A DNA stretch of 64,000 bases from Carettochelys insculpta (lineage: Eukaryota; Chordata; Testudines; Carettochelyidae): NCBI RefSeq assembly GCF_033958435.1, contig NC_134138.1, forward strand, positions 193,475,298 to 193,539,297, given 5' to 3'. A program made the translations under genes and the position numbers. Below are positions 13,195 through 24,920 of this stretch, one piece after another (positions within the stretch are counted from its first letter, which is position 1; every line of letters starts with the position of its first letter). The notes under the pieces were generated by a model. That model did no database searches, was not told where the DNA came from, and saw only the letters and a program-made list of their open reading frames with translations.

Positions 13195-13475
13195 TGAAGA
13201 AAGTCAATGCAAGATACTGAACTCTAGCTACGAGAATAGTGTAGCTGGAGCTGACATAGCTTAGGTTGACTTTCTCCTCTATCCCCAGAGTGGGAAGTCA
13301 ACAGAAGAAACTCTCCCATCAAATTCCCTTACTCCTCACAACTGCAAGATATACCGAGGTCAACGGAGACTCCCTAAATATTCAATTTAGCACATCCCTA
13401 CTGGACTTGCTAAAACTGAACCCTGGAAGATCGAACCCTGGAGTCTCTATTTTCTCATAAGTATAGACATGCCCT
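13195..13475. repeat. Possible DNA-transposon derivative (MITE-like)
   Basis: The stretch is framed by TAGTGTAGCTGGAGCTGACATAG and a final TATAGACATGCCCTA. It has the internal GGTTGACTTTC / AAACTGAACCCTGGAAGATCG type sequence seen in non-autonomous elements. No clear inverted ends or target duplication were resolved. Confidence 0.3.
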
Positions 13476-14654
13476 AGGTTCTATTTCTGACACTTCGTGT
13501 CACTTAACTGCTGTCTCAGCGTGCCGGTCATTAAACGGTCCTGGCAGTAGTCAACCAATACACTGAAGCAGTTTGAGTCTTGCTGTCTGCAAAGTGCTTT
13601 GACAGCTTTTGGCAAACAATGCTTCAGAAATGAGAAGAGTTGTACCATTCCATTTTAGATAGTCTTACACCACCTTCATGGCAGTATTTGAGCACCTTCC
13701 AGTGATGCATCAAGCCACGTGACTAACCTCTGTCTCGCCCAGCACCAGGTGCAACAAGAAGGTCTTATCCAATAGATGTCAGCACTATGACATCCACCAG
13801 GGGCATCTACCACCGCCACACCTGGACCAGTAGGGGACAGTCTTTCATCTAGGAGGCCCATATGGCTCTGGTGGGAGTCATGATCCCAGGCCCTAAGACG
13901 GGATAAAAACAAAGCACGGTTGGCTCCCGGTTTAACTAGCTCAGCACAAGCACCGCATCAGAACCGAGCCACTCAGGAGGAACTGGACTATGCCAAGCTG
14001 GAGGCGATCACACTCGGCCACCCGTGAATCAGTCCAGAAATATTCTGAAAGGTGCTTTGTCAGAGGAAGTGCTCCCCTCAGCCTGACCCCATATGGTGGC
14101 CCAGCATCTGTGGGCTCACTGCTGGTGTTGGCTAAACCCCAAGAGACAGACTAGGGCACAGGTGACGGAGAGGATCGTGAATAGCAATTCACCCAATGCC
14201 CCCAGCCTGAAGAAGGGAGTGGGTGAAGTAACACCAGCCATCGACCTTGTGTGAGGCAGTGACGCTTAAGGAGCAGGCCCCAAAAGCAGGAAGCCCTGGG
14301 AGTAAGGCTCCACATTCCAGCACAGTCTGGGTAAGGGGAGACAAACAGGGACTGCTGACCCAGCCAGCCCCCACAAGAGGGATCCTGAGCCAGAGAGAAG
14401 AATCTGTGTACAGAGGTGAGGAGGGAAGACCAAGAACACCAGAAAGAGGAAATCACCAGGGCGCTGATGAGGGCCCTGAGGGGCCAGTACTTTGAGTGCA
14501 GACAGGGAGAGAATTTCAAGTGCGAGTGCCCCTTTTTATGGATCGTAGCTATGCCAGGGCACAGGCTGCAGGACCCTCAGCTTAGAAGTGGCCCACCGAG
14601 TGGATAAAGAACACCCAGGTTAGAAGCCGAGCAGATACAGAAGGGTTCTGTGTA
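13476..14654. other. Non-coding stretch, no gene seen
   Basis: No exon, RNA gene or repeat boundary could be supported. Confidence 0.45.
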
Positions 14655-15128
14655 GGGATATGGGTATGGATATGGAACAGCTTCCATATGAGGAGAGATT
14701 AATAAGACTGAGAAATGGTTAAGGAGGAACATGATGGAGGTCTATGAAATTATGACTGGTGCAGAGAAAGTAGATAAGGAATTGCTGTTTACTGCTTTTA
14801 GTAACACAAGAACTAGGGGTCAGCAAATGAAATTAACAGGCAGCAAGTTTAAAACAAGTAAAAGGAAGTGCCTTGCATTATGATTAATAACAGAGAGAAA
14901 GCCGTGCTAGTATGTATACTATCAAAACAAAAAAGCAGTCAAGTAGCACTTTAAAGACGAACAAAATAATTTATTAGGGTGGGTCTGTCCCACGAAAGCT
15001 CACCTAATAAATTAGTTTGTTCGTCTTTAAAGTGCTACTTGACTGCTTTTTCATTTTGAAACTAAAAGGAAATATTTATTTACACATCAATCAGTGGAAC
15101 TCGTTGCCAGAAGAGGTTTTGAAGGCCG
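14655..15128 (+). mobile_element. CR1 LINE fragment, interrupted by a nested insertion
   Basis: Left part 14655-14880 aligns with the CR1 C-terminal coding region at 51090-51300 (shared ATTAATAAGACTG, AAATTATGACTGGTG..GA, AAATGAAATTAA.AGGCAGCA). The right part resumes after 15053 with GAAATATTT..TTACACA and GTGGAACTC.TTGC, corresponding to 51301-51345. The interruption is the Penelope-like inverted pair at 14887-15053. Sequence close to AGTAAAAGGAA occurs on both sides of the insert, possibly a target duplication. Confidence 0.75.
14887..15053. repeat. Nested Penelope-like repeat forming an inverted pair around a hammerhead stem II / GAAA
   Basis: Arms at 14929-14978 and 15003-15051 are reverse complements with few mismatches. 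Together they would form a roughly 50-bp hairpin. The loop contains GTGGGTCTGTCCCAC followed directly by GAAAG: an intact stem II hairpin and the GAAA box of a hammerhead ribozyme. The CUGAUGA box is absent at the expected place. The insert splits a CR1 copy. Confidence 0.6.
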
Positions 15129-16600
15129 AGAGTACAACAGGGCAGCCATGGTCAGTGCAGCTGCAGCAATCTCCCGTTTGTGGGGGCCAGGAGGCTGCCG
15201 GGCGGGCAGGGGCCAGCAGGTGGTGCTGTGAGGCCGGGCTCAGACATACACGCAGTCGGTGGAGGGGCAGCCCATGTTAGAGAGGTGGGGTGTGTGTCAC
15301 TGCTCACCATGTGCACCCTAAAGCAGCATTTTCCAAGGGTGTGTGTGTGTGTGTCTGCCAGCCCTTCCAGGCTGTGGGGCTCAAGCCCCAGTCCGCAGCA
15401 TCCCCCTCCCCCCACTGAAACTGGGAGCTGCAGAGCTGAATGCCCAAGCTGGTGACCCCACAGGGCTGAGGACAGGAACTGAGGGCTGAAGCCCCATCTC
15501 CAGTGCAGCCGCCCCAACAGGCTAAAGTCCTGCTCCCCAGTGCACCATTCCTCCCACCCCCAGGCTGGACCCCCCCCCCCACGCCAGCATGCCCCTCCCC
15601 TCGGCTGAAACCCTGATCCCTGTTGCTCCCCGTCTCTCCTGCCAATTAAGCTGGGAGCTGCAGGTCTGAATGCCTGAGCCCTGGTGACCCCTCAGTGCCC
15701 CCTTCCCCCTAAACTGAAGTAAAAGTGTCAGGCAGTTCCAGGGCCAGACCTGGGACTCCTCTCTCCCTCCCCTGGCCAGCTCCCAGCCCCCTTTTCCTCA
15801 CATTGCCAGTAGGAGCTGCTGGGGTGGGGGACCCCGCTCTATAGCTGGCAGAGCCCTCAGACAGCAGGGGCTGCAGGGGAGTCCTCCTGGCACACGGACT
15901 CTAGTTATTCTGTCCCTGCCTAGAACTCACCCCTAACCACACACTGTCTCTAACTACACATGCCTGCATACAGCCCCTAGCTACTTCCTGTCTGCATGCA
16001 GCCCTAGGTACTCCTTCCCTGCACCACAGGCTACCCCTTGTCCGCACACTGCTTCTAGCTACCCCCTTCCTGTACTCTGATCTCTACCCCCGGCCACATA
16101 TAGCCCCAAGGTACCCTCTGTCTGTCCCCTGGGCCATCTCCTGCCTGCATCCTAAGCTACCCCTGCCTGCACTCTGTTCTAGACACACACACACCGCCCC
16201 CCACCCCCACACCCTGTAGCTTCACACACATGCCCTGTAGCTTTCCTCCCCTGAACCCTGAGGTGCCTGCACACATCTTCTAGCTGCCACCTGCCCCCAC
16301 GCAGCCCCCAGGCACTCCTCTTCCCACACCCTGAGCTGCCTGTCCCTGCACCCTAAGCTGCTTTCAAACTTTCTGAGCTGGGCTGGGATGAAGCGGGGTG
16401 GGGGTGGTGCTGCCTCCCTGGTCCTGCCATATGGAGCTGGCTCAAGCCTGCTGGGCCCTACCCCAAAATAAAAAAAAAAGTCATACCTCCCGCCCCCTCC
16501 CAGCCCAGACCCTCACGGCCCTGCTCCTTGCCAGGCCCTGGAGCTTTTAAAGCATGTTGGGAGCAGATGATGATGATACAGGAAAATTAAATTAGGTCCC
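15129..16600. repeat. C-rich region with degenerate minisatellite
   Basis: From about 15890 to 16370 the sequence repeats the theme CTAG(C/G)TACCCC..(T/C)TGCCTGCA with irregular spacing, a degenerate tandem array. Homopolymer C runs and a short (GT)n tract (about 15340-15353) occur upstream. Open frames in this region are compositional shadows. Confidence 0.5.
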
Positions 16601-16754
16601 AGAAAAGAGTGAGAGAACCGAATATTTTTTTAAGTTAACAAATGCTTTGCTAGGCTATCAAATGCCAAAAAGTGTCTAAATCTTAGGCCCCCTTTGTTTG
16701 AGGTCAAGCTCAAAAGGAGCTCCACTCCCCACTGCACATTTCCAGTTACCCATG

Positions 16755-16865
16755 GTTGGGGGAGGGTACCATATAGTTCTGACTGATTGCCATTGAACTC
16801 ACTTAAATTTGAGCAATTTTACCAGGTTGTCCCGTATTCATCATAGAGAAATAGGATCACCCTAC
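16755..16865. repeat. Short interspersed repeat, related to 1180-1315
   Basis: It shares GATTGCCATTGAACTC.CTTAA, GAGCAATTT and TGTCCCGTATT with the copy near 1180-1315. Family unknown. Confidence 0.45.
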
Positions 16866-16899
16866 TCATGTGCCACTTGATTTCTCTTTCTTATGACAA

Positions 16900-18000
16900 T
16901 GTGCCGACCTACTCCAGGTCCCGTGGGTGCGCGTGGGGTGTGATACAGCGGGGGGAGTCAGGTGGCCCAGGACCGACCACCCCACCTTTATAGCAGCCTT
17001 ATGTAGTGTAGCAGCAATATGTGATTCAGTGTATCTACTTTAAAACCTAGTTTTCCACAGTATTATGAGTACCAGGAACAATAACACTCCAATTGTGAAC
17101 ACCACAATGCCCTGTGGCTGTTCTAAGTCCCAATAATTCTCTATACAGCCCCAGCTAGACCAGCTAGTGGTATTTACCGAAAGTGATTGATTCATTTATT
17201 CCTAACTACAATTACTTAACACTTGTTATATATATATATATATAGTTATTTATTTGGCATAGGCTAAACACTAGGTTACATATAGCTGTATATAATTACA
17301 TGTGACTTACCAATAACATCCAGTGCTCCCACATCTCACCAACAACTACGTTACAGTGGCCCTTCAAGTCAGAGATACGGCTTGGTTGGGACCTTTCGTG
17401 GTGGTGACGTCCAGGTGATCAGGCCGGGGTCTGCTGTCTGGACTGGAAGTTGCCAGCCCCCGCCTTGTGTCCAGGAGCCCACCCCCTTGTCCCTGCTAAA
17501 TCACCTTTTATACTGTTTCTTACTTGGGGGTTCGATACCTGGCCAATTAAAGCGTTTGTTACCTAATTTGGGCTTTCCATCCTCCCGGCCTGTCAGAACA
17601 TGTTACAAGATTTCCTCTGTCCTTGGTCATTTTCCGAACCTCCCCCCAGGACCCTCTGATGTTGCACAACCAAGATGTTCTCTTTGGGGGGCTTCCAGCT
17701 ACTTGCCCCAGCTGTTCTCTTTGGGGGCTTGCTATCTGCTTGTCAGGATGGTCTCTTTGGGGACTCTTCAACTACTTGTCAACTTTCTGATTTCTTTCTC
17801 CTGGCCTGGCTTCAGGCCTTCCCGCTGTTGTATGATAGCGTTCCAAGATGGAGTGTATGGTCATTCTGCCTTGCGAGTGAGGCCTGGGCACCAGGTGCTC
17901 ATGGTCCCACATCTTACAGGTGAAGTGACTCCAGGCATCTAGCCTGGAAGCCCTGCAGCTCTGAACCCATTGTTATCCCAGACTGGCCCCAAACCTAACC
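16900..18000. repeat. LTR-like or other repeat with internal triplication
   Basis: A (TA)n tract lies at about 17226-17243, TTTTATACTG near 17507 and AATTAAAG near 17546. Between about 17670 and 17785 three tandem copies of a 36-40 bp unit based on TTCTCTTTGGGG..CTTGC are present. The mix resembles a retroviral LTR or an unnamed repeat, but the termini are not defined. Confidence 0.3.
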
Positions 18001-18120
18001 TCAGATTCAGGTCCCACCCAATATCACCCTAAACTTTATCCAGGTCACTCCACCTTCTTTAACCCCAACCCTAAGTCAAGTTGCTCTGTTGGTCCAAACT
18101 TAACCCTATCCTAGTGAGGG

Positions 18121-18840
18121 TCAGATGAACTCTTCTGGGAACCCTGGGCTATTAGATTTTTGGGGTCCCCCAGGCTCTGGGGTGTCCAAACATGAGGGGG
18201 TCAATGTGTGGGAGTGGGCTGGGGGTTGAGATGGGGGGGTAGGTGTGGGAGCAGGTGCTGGTTCCGCCTGGGAGTGTGGGCTCTGGAATGGGGCTGGGGA
18301 TGAAGTGTTTGGGGTGCAGGAGGTGGCTTCAGGCTGTGGACAAGAGTATTGGAGCATGGAAGTGGGTTCTGGGAAGGAGGTGGGCGTGCAGGGTCTGGAT
18401 GGGAGTGAGGAACAGGAGAGGGCTCAGGGCTAAGGCAGGAAATTGTGGCAAAGAATGCTTGCCTGACGCATCCCCCATTACGAGGGGGTAACAGATGGCT
18501 CCACTGTGCCCCACAATCACCTGCCGGCACCCCCGCCCCCATAGCTCCCATTGGCTGTGATTCCTAGCCAATGGGAGCTGTAAGGGCGGAGCCTCCAAAC
18601 AAAGGAGAGGGAAGGCCAGGGCTTTGACTTGCAGCAATGCAGCTGTAGCTGGGGGTGGGGGAGAAGGAACGGCAGAATGCTGAGCTTCCAACTCCAACCT
18701 GGCCCAGAGTGCAGGGGCTGCAGCCCAGAGCCCCCCTGCTGCAACCCCTGAAGCCACTTTCTTGACGCAGCCCTGCCCCTAAGGAGCCCTACCCTCTGTA
18801 ACACTAACCCTTGCCTGGGGACACCTACCAGTTGGTATGT
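18121..18840 (-). repeat. GC-rich interspersed repeat, copy 2 (inverted relative to 2080-2790)
   Basis: On the minus strand it has the C-rich CCCAAACACTTCATCCCCAG array and the CCAATGGGAGCT / ATCACAGCCAATGGGAG palindromic pieces of the 2080-2790 copy. Long frames on both strands reflect composition only. Confidence 0.45.
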
Positions 18841-19129
18841 TTACGACAACCCGGGGAGCCCCAGACTCTGACCCTAATGTTACAGGGGCTTTATGTCTCT
18901 CCACAGACCTCCTCCATAAGAGAGACTATTGCTGCTCCAGGAGTCCCTGAACTGAGGTCAGTGACCTGGGGCTGAACTGGGGCATTATTTCTTTCACGCA
19001 AGCTGTTGAACCTGATCCAAAGTTCCACTCACACAGCAACTCTTGTAGGGTTAATTAGAGAAAGTTAATTAGTCATATTTGATTATTCATTTGTATCAGT
19101 TTGTATTTGTACAAATTCATATCTAGTTC

Positions 19130-19784
19130 TGTTATAAACTGTAAAATCACTTGAACAAATCCAGACTCCATACTGCACCAGACTCCATACTGCATTCTGT
19201 AAGCTCTCTTGGAGCTGAACCCTTGCCTAGTTAAGTGACTAGGGTGTGAATTGTAGAATTGTATTAGATGTGTGAATGGGGTATGTATGGTATGCATGAT
19301 TGATCCTCATGACCCCAGCCTGTCCTGAAGATCAGACACCAGTGGCTGAAGAAGTGCAAACAACGCCCTGAAGGTGAGAAAAGATCCACCCCGAAAACAA
19401 AAGAACAAGGTCCCACTAAGGACAAGCAGGAAACTCATGTCTGGACATGACTGAGGCAGCAGGACCCATAGGCTAACGTCTAGCCTGTATCCTATAAAAG
19501 AAGGGGTGAGAAGGAAGGACCTCTGGGTAACGTTTTGCCTGCAACATCAAAGAGCATCAGTGCACGCCGACAGAGACCCGGCTCTTCCTTGTGCCCAGCT
19601 TTCCTGGCCAGTTAGCCACCACAAGCTACGAACCCAAGCTGCCAACTCAGGACTGGTAATTATGCAGCAGCTGCAAAACATTTGTGTGTGTGTGTATGTA
19701 GATAGGTATTAATTACTTTTATAATAAACGTGGCATACTGCCTTGTCCCCTGAAAAAGATCCTGTCTGTATTTTTTGCATAACA
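19130..19784 (+). repeat. Solo LTR of an endogenous retrovirus
   Basis: The segment starts TGTTATAAAC and ends TTGCATAACA, giving TG...CA ends with a short imperfect inverted repeat (TGTTAT/ATAACA). It contains TATAAAAG at 19493-19500 and AATAAA at 19723-19728, in LTR order, about 230 bp apart. No retroviral coding sequence lies on either side. A convincing target duplication is not visible. A (GT)n tract lies just before the poly(A) signal. Confidence 0.65.
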
Positions 19785-20709
19785 CTCTAAGCCAGAGGAC
19801 AAGCAGACAGGGAAGGAGAACATTAAGGGTCCAATGACCTGAACAATTGCTGTCTATAGCAGATTCACGCCTAAGTGCATGCTTGGGGTCTGGGAGTTTG
19901 AGTGCTGGGAGGTATTCTTCGTGGGTGCTCTTTTTTCTTTTGCGTTGTTAGTAAGAAAAGTCTCATCAGCCTTTCATTTGTCCAGTATTGTCCGGTACGG
20001 GTCTTCCCCTTCCGTTTACTGTATGGGATCCAGAGAGAGGTCTTCTCTGACTCTGGCAGGTTTCAGTGACACAAAATGAAATGCTGTGTCTAATTTCCTC
20101 ACTCATGCACAAGTCAATCCACAGCGTAACAGCACCATGATGGGGGACGCTAGTTGAGTGCTGGTTGTGATGGCATCAGGCCTAGGCTCATCCACCAAAG
20201 CCCCTCTCCGAGCCTACTAGACCCAGACTCAACCAGATGCTTGGGATAACTTAGAAAAAGCTAGGGACGGGCAGTGAGGGTCACAGGTTTAAAATGAGGA
20301 AACCGGAAGGGGACACTGAGCAGAGAACCCCGGACAGTGCCCACTGCTCCTCAAAGCTGGCTCAGGAGCCAGCGGACACTGCCCAGGAGAACTCTGCCCT
20401 GATGCGTGAGATAAGGGAGGAACAGAAATAGGCCCCACAGTCGCAGAGCATCCCCTTGTCCACCACCCTCCTCCTGGTGTGACAGATTGCAGTCTTGGCA
20501 AGGGCCAGGAGGAGGTTGACGAGGAGGTCTCACAACTTGAGGGAGCACAGCAGGGCTTGAAAGGTGTCCTTAGCTGTGGAGTTCCCTGCCTCTACTGGTT
20601 GAGTTCAGGCACAGTTGGAGATGTAGGAATAGCAACTCCCATGTGGGAACCCAGGAGTTATCCACCAAAATCTGGGAATGGTGATAGAAGATCCTGAGGT
20701 AAGGGATAC
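19785..20709. other. Non-coding stretch, no gene seen
   Basis: No coding exon, RNA gene or element boundary recognised. Confidence 0.45.
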
Positions 20710-20850
20710 CTTGGAGCAAAGGACTAGGAGACATGAGACCTGGCATCTCTCCCTGGCTTATGAACAGACTCCATGTGTGACTGTGGGTGCTTAGTCTTTC
20801 TGTGCCTTAGTTTGCCCATCTGAAAAAAGGGGAGAATTTTTAACTTGGGA
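20710..20850 (+). repeat. MIR-type SINE
   Basis: It shows the order GGAGACATGAGACCTGGC, GTGTGACTGTGGG, TTCTGTGCCTTAGTTTGCCC and ATCTGAAAAAAGGGGA, the familiar core of MIR-like SINEs. Confidence 0.6.
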
Positions 20851-22674
20851 TGGGAAGGTTACAAGTAAGTCATAATCATCATAAAAGGCCCAGAATCCTT
20901 GAATGGGAGCTCCTATAGTAAAAACAAAGTTCACCTGGATCTTGGAAGCACATACATAGGTTTTAGAATTACTCAAGTCTGCCGGTTTCAAAATGTAATG
21001 AAAATTCAAAGGCTAATAAAAGATGGCATTACATGGGATGAACCCCAGTATGCTGGGTGCTTTAAAAAAAAAAACAAAAACTGCGATCATCAGAAAGCCA
21101 AAAGTTCAAAGAAATAGGTGCAGAATCATCCAACTGTGACAAAAGGGGTCATAGGCAGCTGGAGGAGTTATCTAAAATCCTGGGGTAATGAAGGAAAGCC
21201 ATCCTTTTTAATTACTCTAATTTTACATACCCTGGTATTAGAGTGCCTGCAATGAGACAACTTGGGCCTGATTTTTCAGGGGTGCTGAGCATCCACGGTC
21301 AGAGGTAGAAAAAGTGCCCAGAAAGTTACTTGAGGAAAAGTGCAGCTGCTTTCGCTTCTAGATACTTGAGTACAATTTAGATGTGATGTATGTATATGCA
21401 CTTTCAACTCCAGGAGTTTTCCAGAGGGACACCCGGTAACTTTTACGTAAGTGCGTCCACCCCACCCAAGGTAGCTTCACTTTTACTCAAGTAACTTTTT
21501 GGGTCCTTTCTCCACCTCTGCTCACAGTTCCCAGTGGCTTCTGTTGTAATTGTGTTGGCTCAATGCCTCTGAAAAAGGAGGAGTTTTTGAAAGGTATTTA
21601 GGTCATAAAGATGCAGCCAGGCATTTACAGGGATTCACTCTAGGCACCTGGTGTATGGTAAGTTGTTGTCATGCTAAAAGAGTCAAAGGAATTGCTGGCA
21701 GCTCAGAACTGAATTTGGTACAGAAGAATTAAGTCCCAGCATTGATTGCAAACGTTCCAAATTTAGGGAGGGTTTGGTTCAGCTCATTAGCCCAGTCCTG
21801 CGCTGTTTATACATGTTGGGTTCAAGCCCATTAAATTGTCCTTATATCATCACAGAATTTCTGTGCTAATAATCCAAATTTATCTTTATGTTAAAGCCAC
21901 CCACTATGTTGGCACTATGCCACAGGGCTAAATTCATCCAGTGACATTTAAATGGAGGTGACCATGTTAGACACTGTTCTGCAGCAATGTGTTACTAATT
22001 CTACTGGGGGTAAGAAAAAGTACCTGTCTGTCTAGCTATAGATATGGCAGATGTGTCAGTGGGCGATAGGCAAAGATTGTTTCCACGATACTGTGCCAAG
22101 TCAGTACCAAAGAACAGGGCTAGATTCTCCTACTACTGCCACCAGTGTACATCTACAGTAGTTCTAGAAGGGGTGTCAATGGAGTAACTCCAGATTTATA
22201 CCTCTGGGACAGCTGAAATGATGCACAATATTTAAAAAATGTTAACATGAATCGATAGGAATTGTCATTTCCTGCGTGAATGGGGCAGAGTGCTATCAAT
22301 AAAGATCTACCTTAGTGTCTGGTAAAAGTAGAAAGCAGCCTTCTGACACCTCATCTTTTATTTAATGTTAGAAGATAAGAAAAAAAATGAGGAAGTGTTT
22401 TGAGCTTAATACAGAGTGAGCAAAAGAGCAGAAACTACTTGTAGGGTACAACTTGATGTGATGCAAAAAAATGCAACTGTTAATTTTCTCTCTCTAAGCA
22501 GAGAATCCATAGTAAAAAGGTTCAAAGGGGTATATATTATTATCTATATGGGCTGGGTCCATGTAATATTTGTATCTTCAGATCATTCATGTTTAAAATC
22601 CCTCCACACCCATACTTACCCTGATTTCCAAAGCCCTGCACAGGAGCCATCTCAAAGCATTTTATGTAGGAAAT
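20851..22674. other. Non-coding stretch with an old repeat
   Basis: No gene is seen. Positions about 21260-21345 (GGGCCTGATTTTTCAGGGGT, GCTGAGCATCCACGG) belong to a widespread old amniote repeat type also seen at 36840-36960 and 62860-63000. Confidence 0.4.
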
Positions 22675-22815
22675 AAGTGTCATTATCCCCATTTAACAGA
22701 TGGGCCTACAGTAAACTGAGGTGACTTGCTCATGGTCTCACTTGCCCAACAGGCCATTGTCAGAACTGGGCTTAAAACCCAGGTCTCTTGAGTTCTAGTG
22801 GAATACCATATTGAC
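22675..22815 (-). repeat. MIR-type SINE
   Basis: It contains TTATCCCCATTTAACAGATG, AACTGAGGTGACTTGCTCA, and AACCCAGGTCTCTTGAGTTC, the reverse-complement layout of a MIR core. Confidence 0.65.
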
Positions 22816-24689
22816 TAGTCGTACCACCTTCTAGATTGCCAGGGCCACGCTTCAGCTTAAAGTTTACTAGGCCCATCTTTAAACAGCTTCTTCCCCCAAC
22901 CCCAGGAACTCTGTGCAACATGGGTCACCTGCCAGTGTGCACTCAGGGCTTGATTTGTAATGGAAGAGGTGCTGGAGCTCAATACATTTTTTTTTAAAAT
23001 GTTCATAATGTATGTGGCAAGACCCAGGGTCCCAGGGCTATGAACAGTCCAACCAAGAAATACTAAAAATCAATCCTGGCACAAAATTAAGCAGTGTGCA
23101 TGTACTGCATGCAGTAGATGGAGTTGCAGGACTAGCAGATGCTGCTTTCTACTGTTAACGCATGTCACTTAGGCCATGGCCTAATGTGATTTGCTCGCTA
23201 GAGAAGCGGAGGTGCATTTCCCTCTGCCTGGATCCTACTTTGCGTTGCCTTATGTGCAGGTCGCTCAAAGTATAACACCTTCCATCTGAGCATATCGATC
23301 AGCTTTCCAAATGTGAACGAATGAAAAATTGCTATTTACCTGTATCATAGTATTCTGCATTAGCTAGTTTACAGATTAGGAGATTCAAGCACAGAGAGCC
23401 AAATGTGGAAAAATGTAGCTTCAATTCCAAATAAGATTCAGCAAATCCAAAGGTCTTAAAGTGGCACCCAGGCCTTGTATTGGCCCCTGCACAGGGTGAA
23501 TGTAACAGACCGATTAAGCACAGCCAACTGAAAACAATCCAAGAGGAAACTATTGAAAAAAGATGCATCTTACCACACCCCTAAAACTGATCTTATATGA
23601 GCTCTGAGACACAGACAGGAAACAAGTTACAGAGCAGTTAAAAACAAACTCACCTTAAGACCATTCTCTTATCCCTTTTTGACCCAAATGGTTGGACAAA
23701 ATTTGGGACACAGCCAATTGTTTCAATTAGGAGGAGAAACTGATGACCCAGCCATGTGTCTGCGATGCAGTCCTCTTTTCAAAGAATGTATAAAGTCCTG
23801 TTTTCCTGAACGCAACAGGACTTAAACAGGTGACCGTTTCCATGCTCCATGCTCCAAGTGCCTTTCAGCCAGCACTCCAAAGGATTCTTCTTCCTCTAGA
23901 GTTTGCTCAGAGCCACACAACTGGTGCCTGCTCAGGTTTTCTGGGTTTTCCTTGTCATGGCTCTGGTAATTCTCTTCCCTCCACAGATGCCTGCACCAAA
24001 AATACCCAGCAAAACGCCTCCACCCACATAATTCTAAATCCTGAGCAGACTCACATGTGCCTTCATTTTGGGCAGTGACAGCTTCCCAGCTTGTGGTCTG
24101 AGATCCCTCAATTGTTTATCCTGAATGGAGGTCAGCTGTTATGCTCATCAGTTTCAATGAGGTTTAATCCGGTCTGTAACAACCCAGATTAAATCAAGGG
24201 GACTAACACACACAATCCTGCAGCTGCCTGGGGCTGTTAAGAGAAAAAAGCTGGTCTCTGAGATTGCTGGCTCTTAGGCCATTTGAGACTTTATAAAATT
24301 TTATAACATTTGCTGGTACAAGTTTCCTTCAGGATCTGTTTGCTAGATTTCTCTTTCTCCCCAGTCTACTACTTTCCCTAGAGAATGCAATATACGGGCA
24401 GTAAATAACTGCTGGCATTTTACATCTTCACAAGCATGACTTAACGCTGTCCCTTTGCAGCTTCCTTGGGTGATACTAGAGACATATTTTTCTCTGACAT
24501 TGCCCCTTCCTGTATTCGAGTGGCTGGTCATTTGCACGTCGGGCAGAGAAAGGCACATAAGCACACCTGTTCAGTCAATAGTTCGCTCATCTGTGCTTGC
24601 ACAGGTATAAACAAATGAACTTTCCTACACTAGCTGCTGACATTTGGAAAGGACAGCGCTAGCTTGAACATCGTCTTTAGGCCTCTCCT
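22816..24689. other. Non-coding stretch, no gene seen
   Basis: No exon, RNA gene or mobile-element end was recognised. Confidence 0.45.
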
Positions 24690-24920
24690 TGGTCTAATGG
24701 TCTGGCCAGGGGATGAGGTACTGGGAATTCTGAGTTCTGTTTCTATGTTACCATGAACTCATTGATCACCTTGAGCAAATCACACTACCTCTCTATGCCT
24801 CATCTTCCCTACTGCAAAACAAACAGAACAATCCTTCCCTTTATATGGGTATGGTAAGGGTTAATGGATAGTGGTAAATTGTTTGGAGCTCCGTAGGAGA
24901 AAGGTGGTGCTTCAGATGCA
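24690..24920 (+). repeat. MIR-type SINE
   Basis: The sequence reads ACTGGGAATTCTGAGTTCTG, CACCTTGAGCAAATCACACT, ACCTCTCTATGCCTCATCTT, CCCTACTGCAAAAC, then TAAGGGTTAATGGATAGTGG, in the order of a MIR element from tRNA-distal body to tail. Confidence 0.6.
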
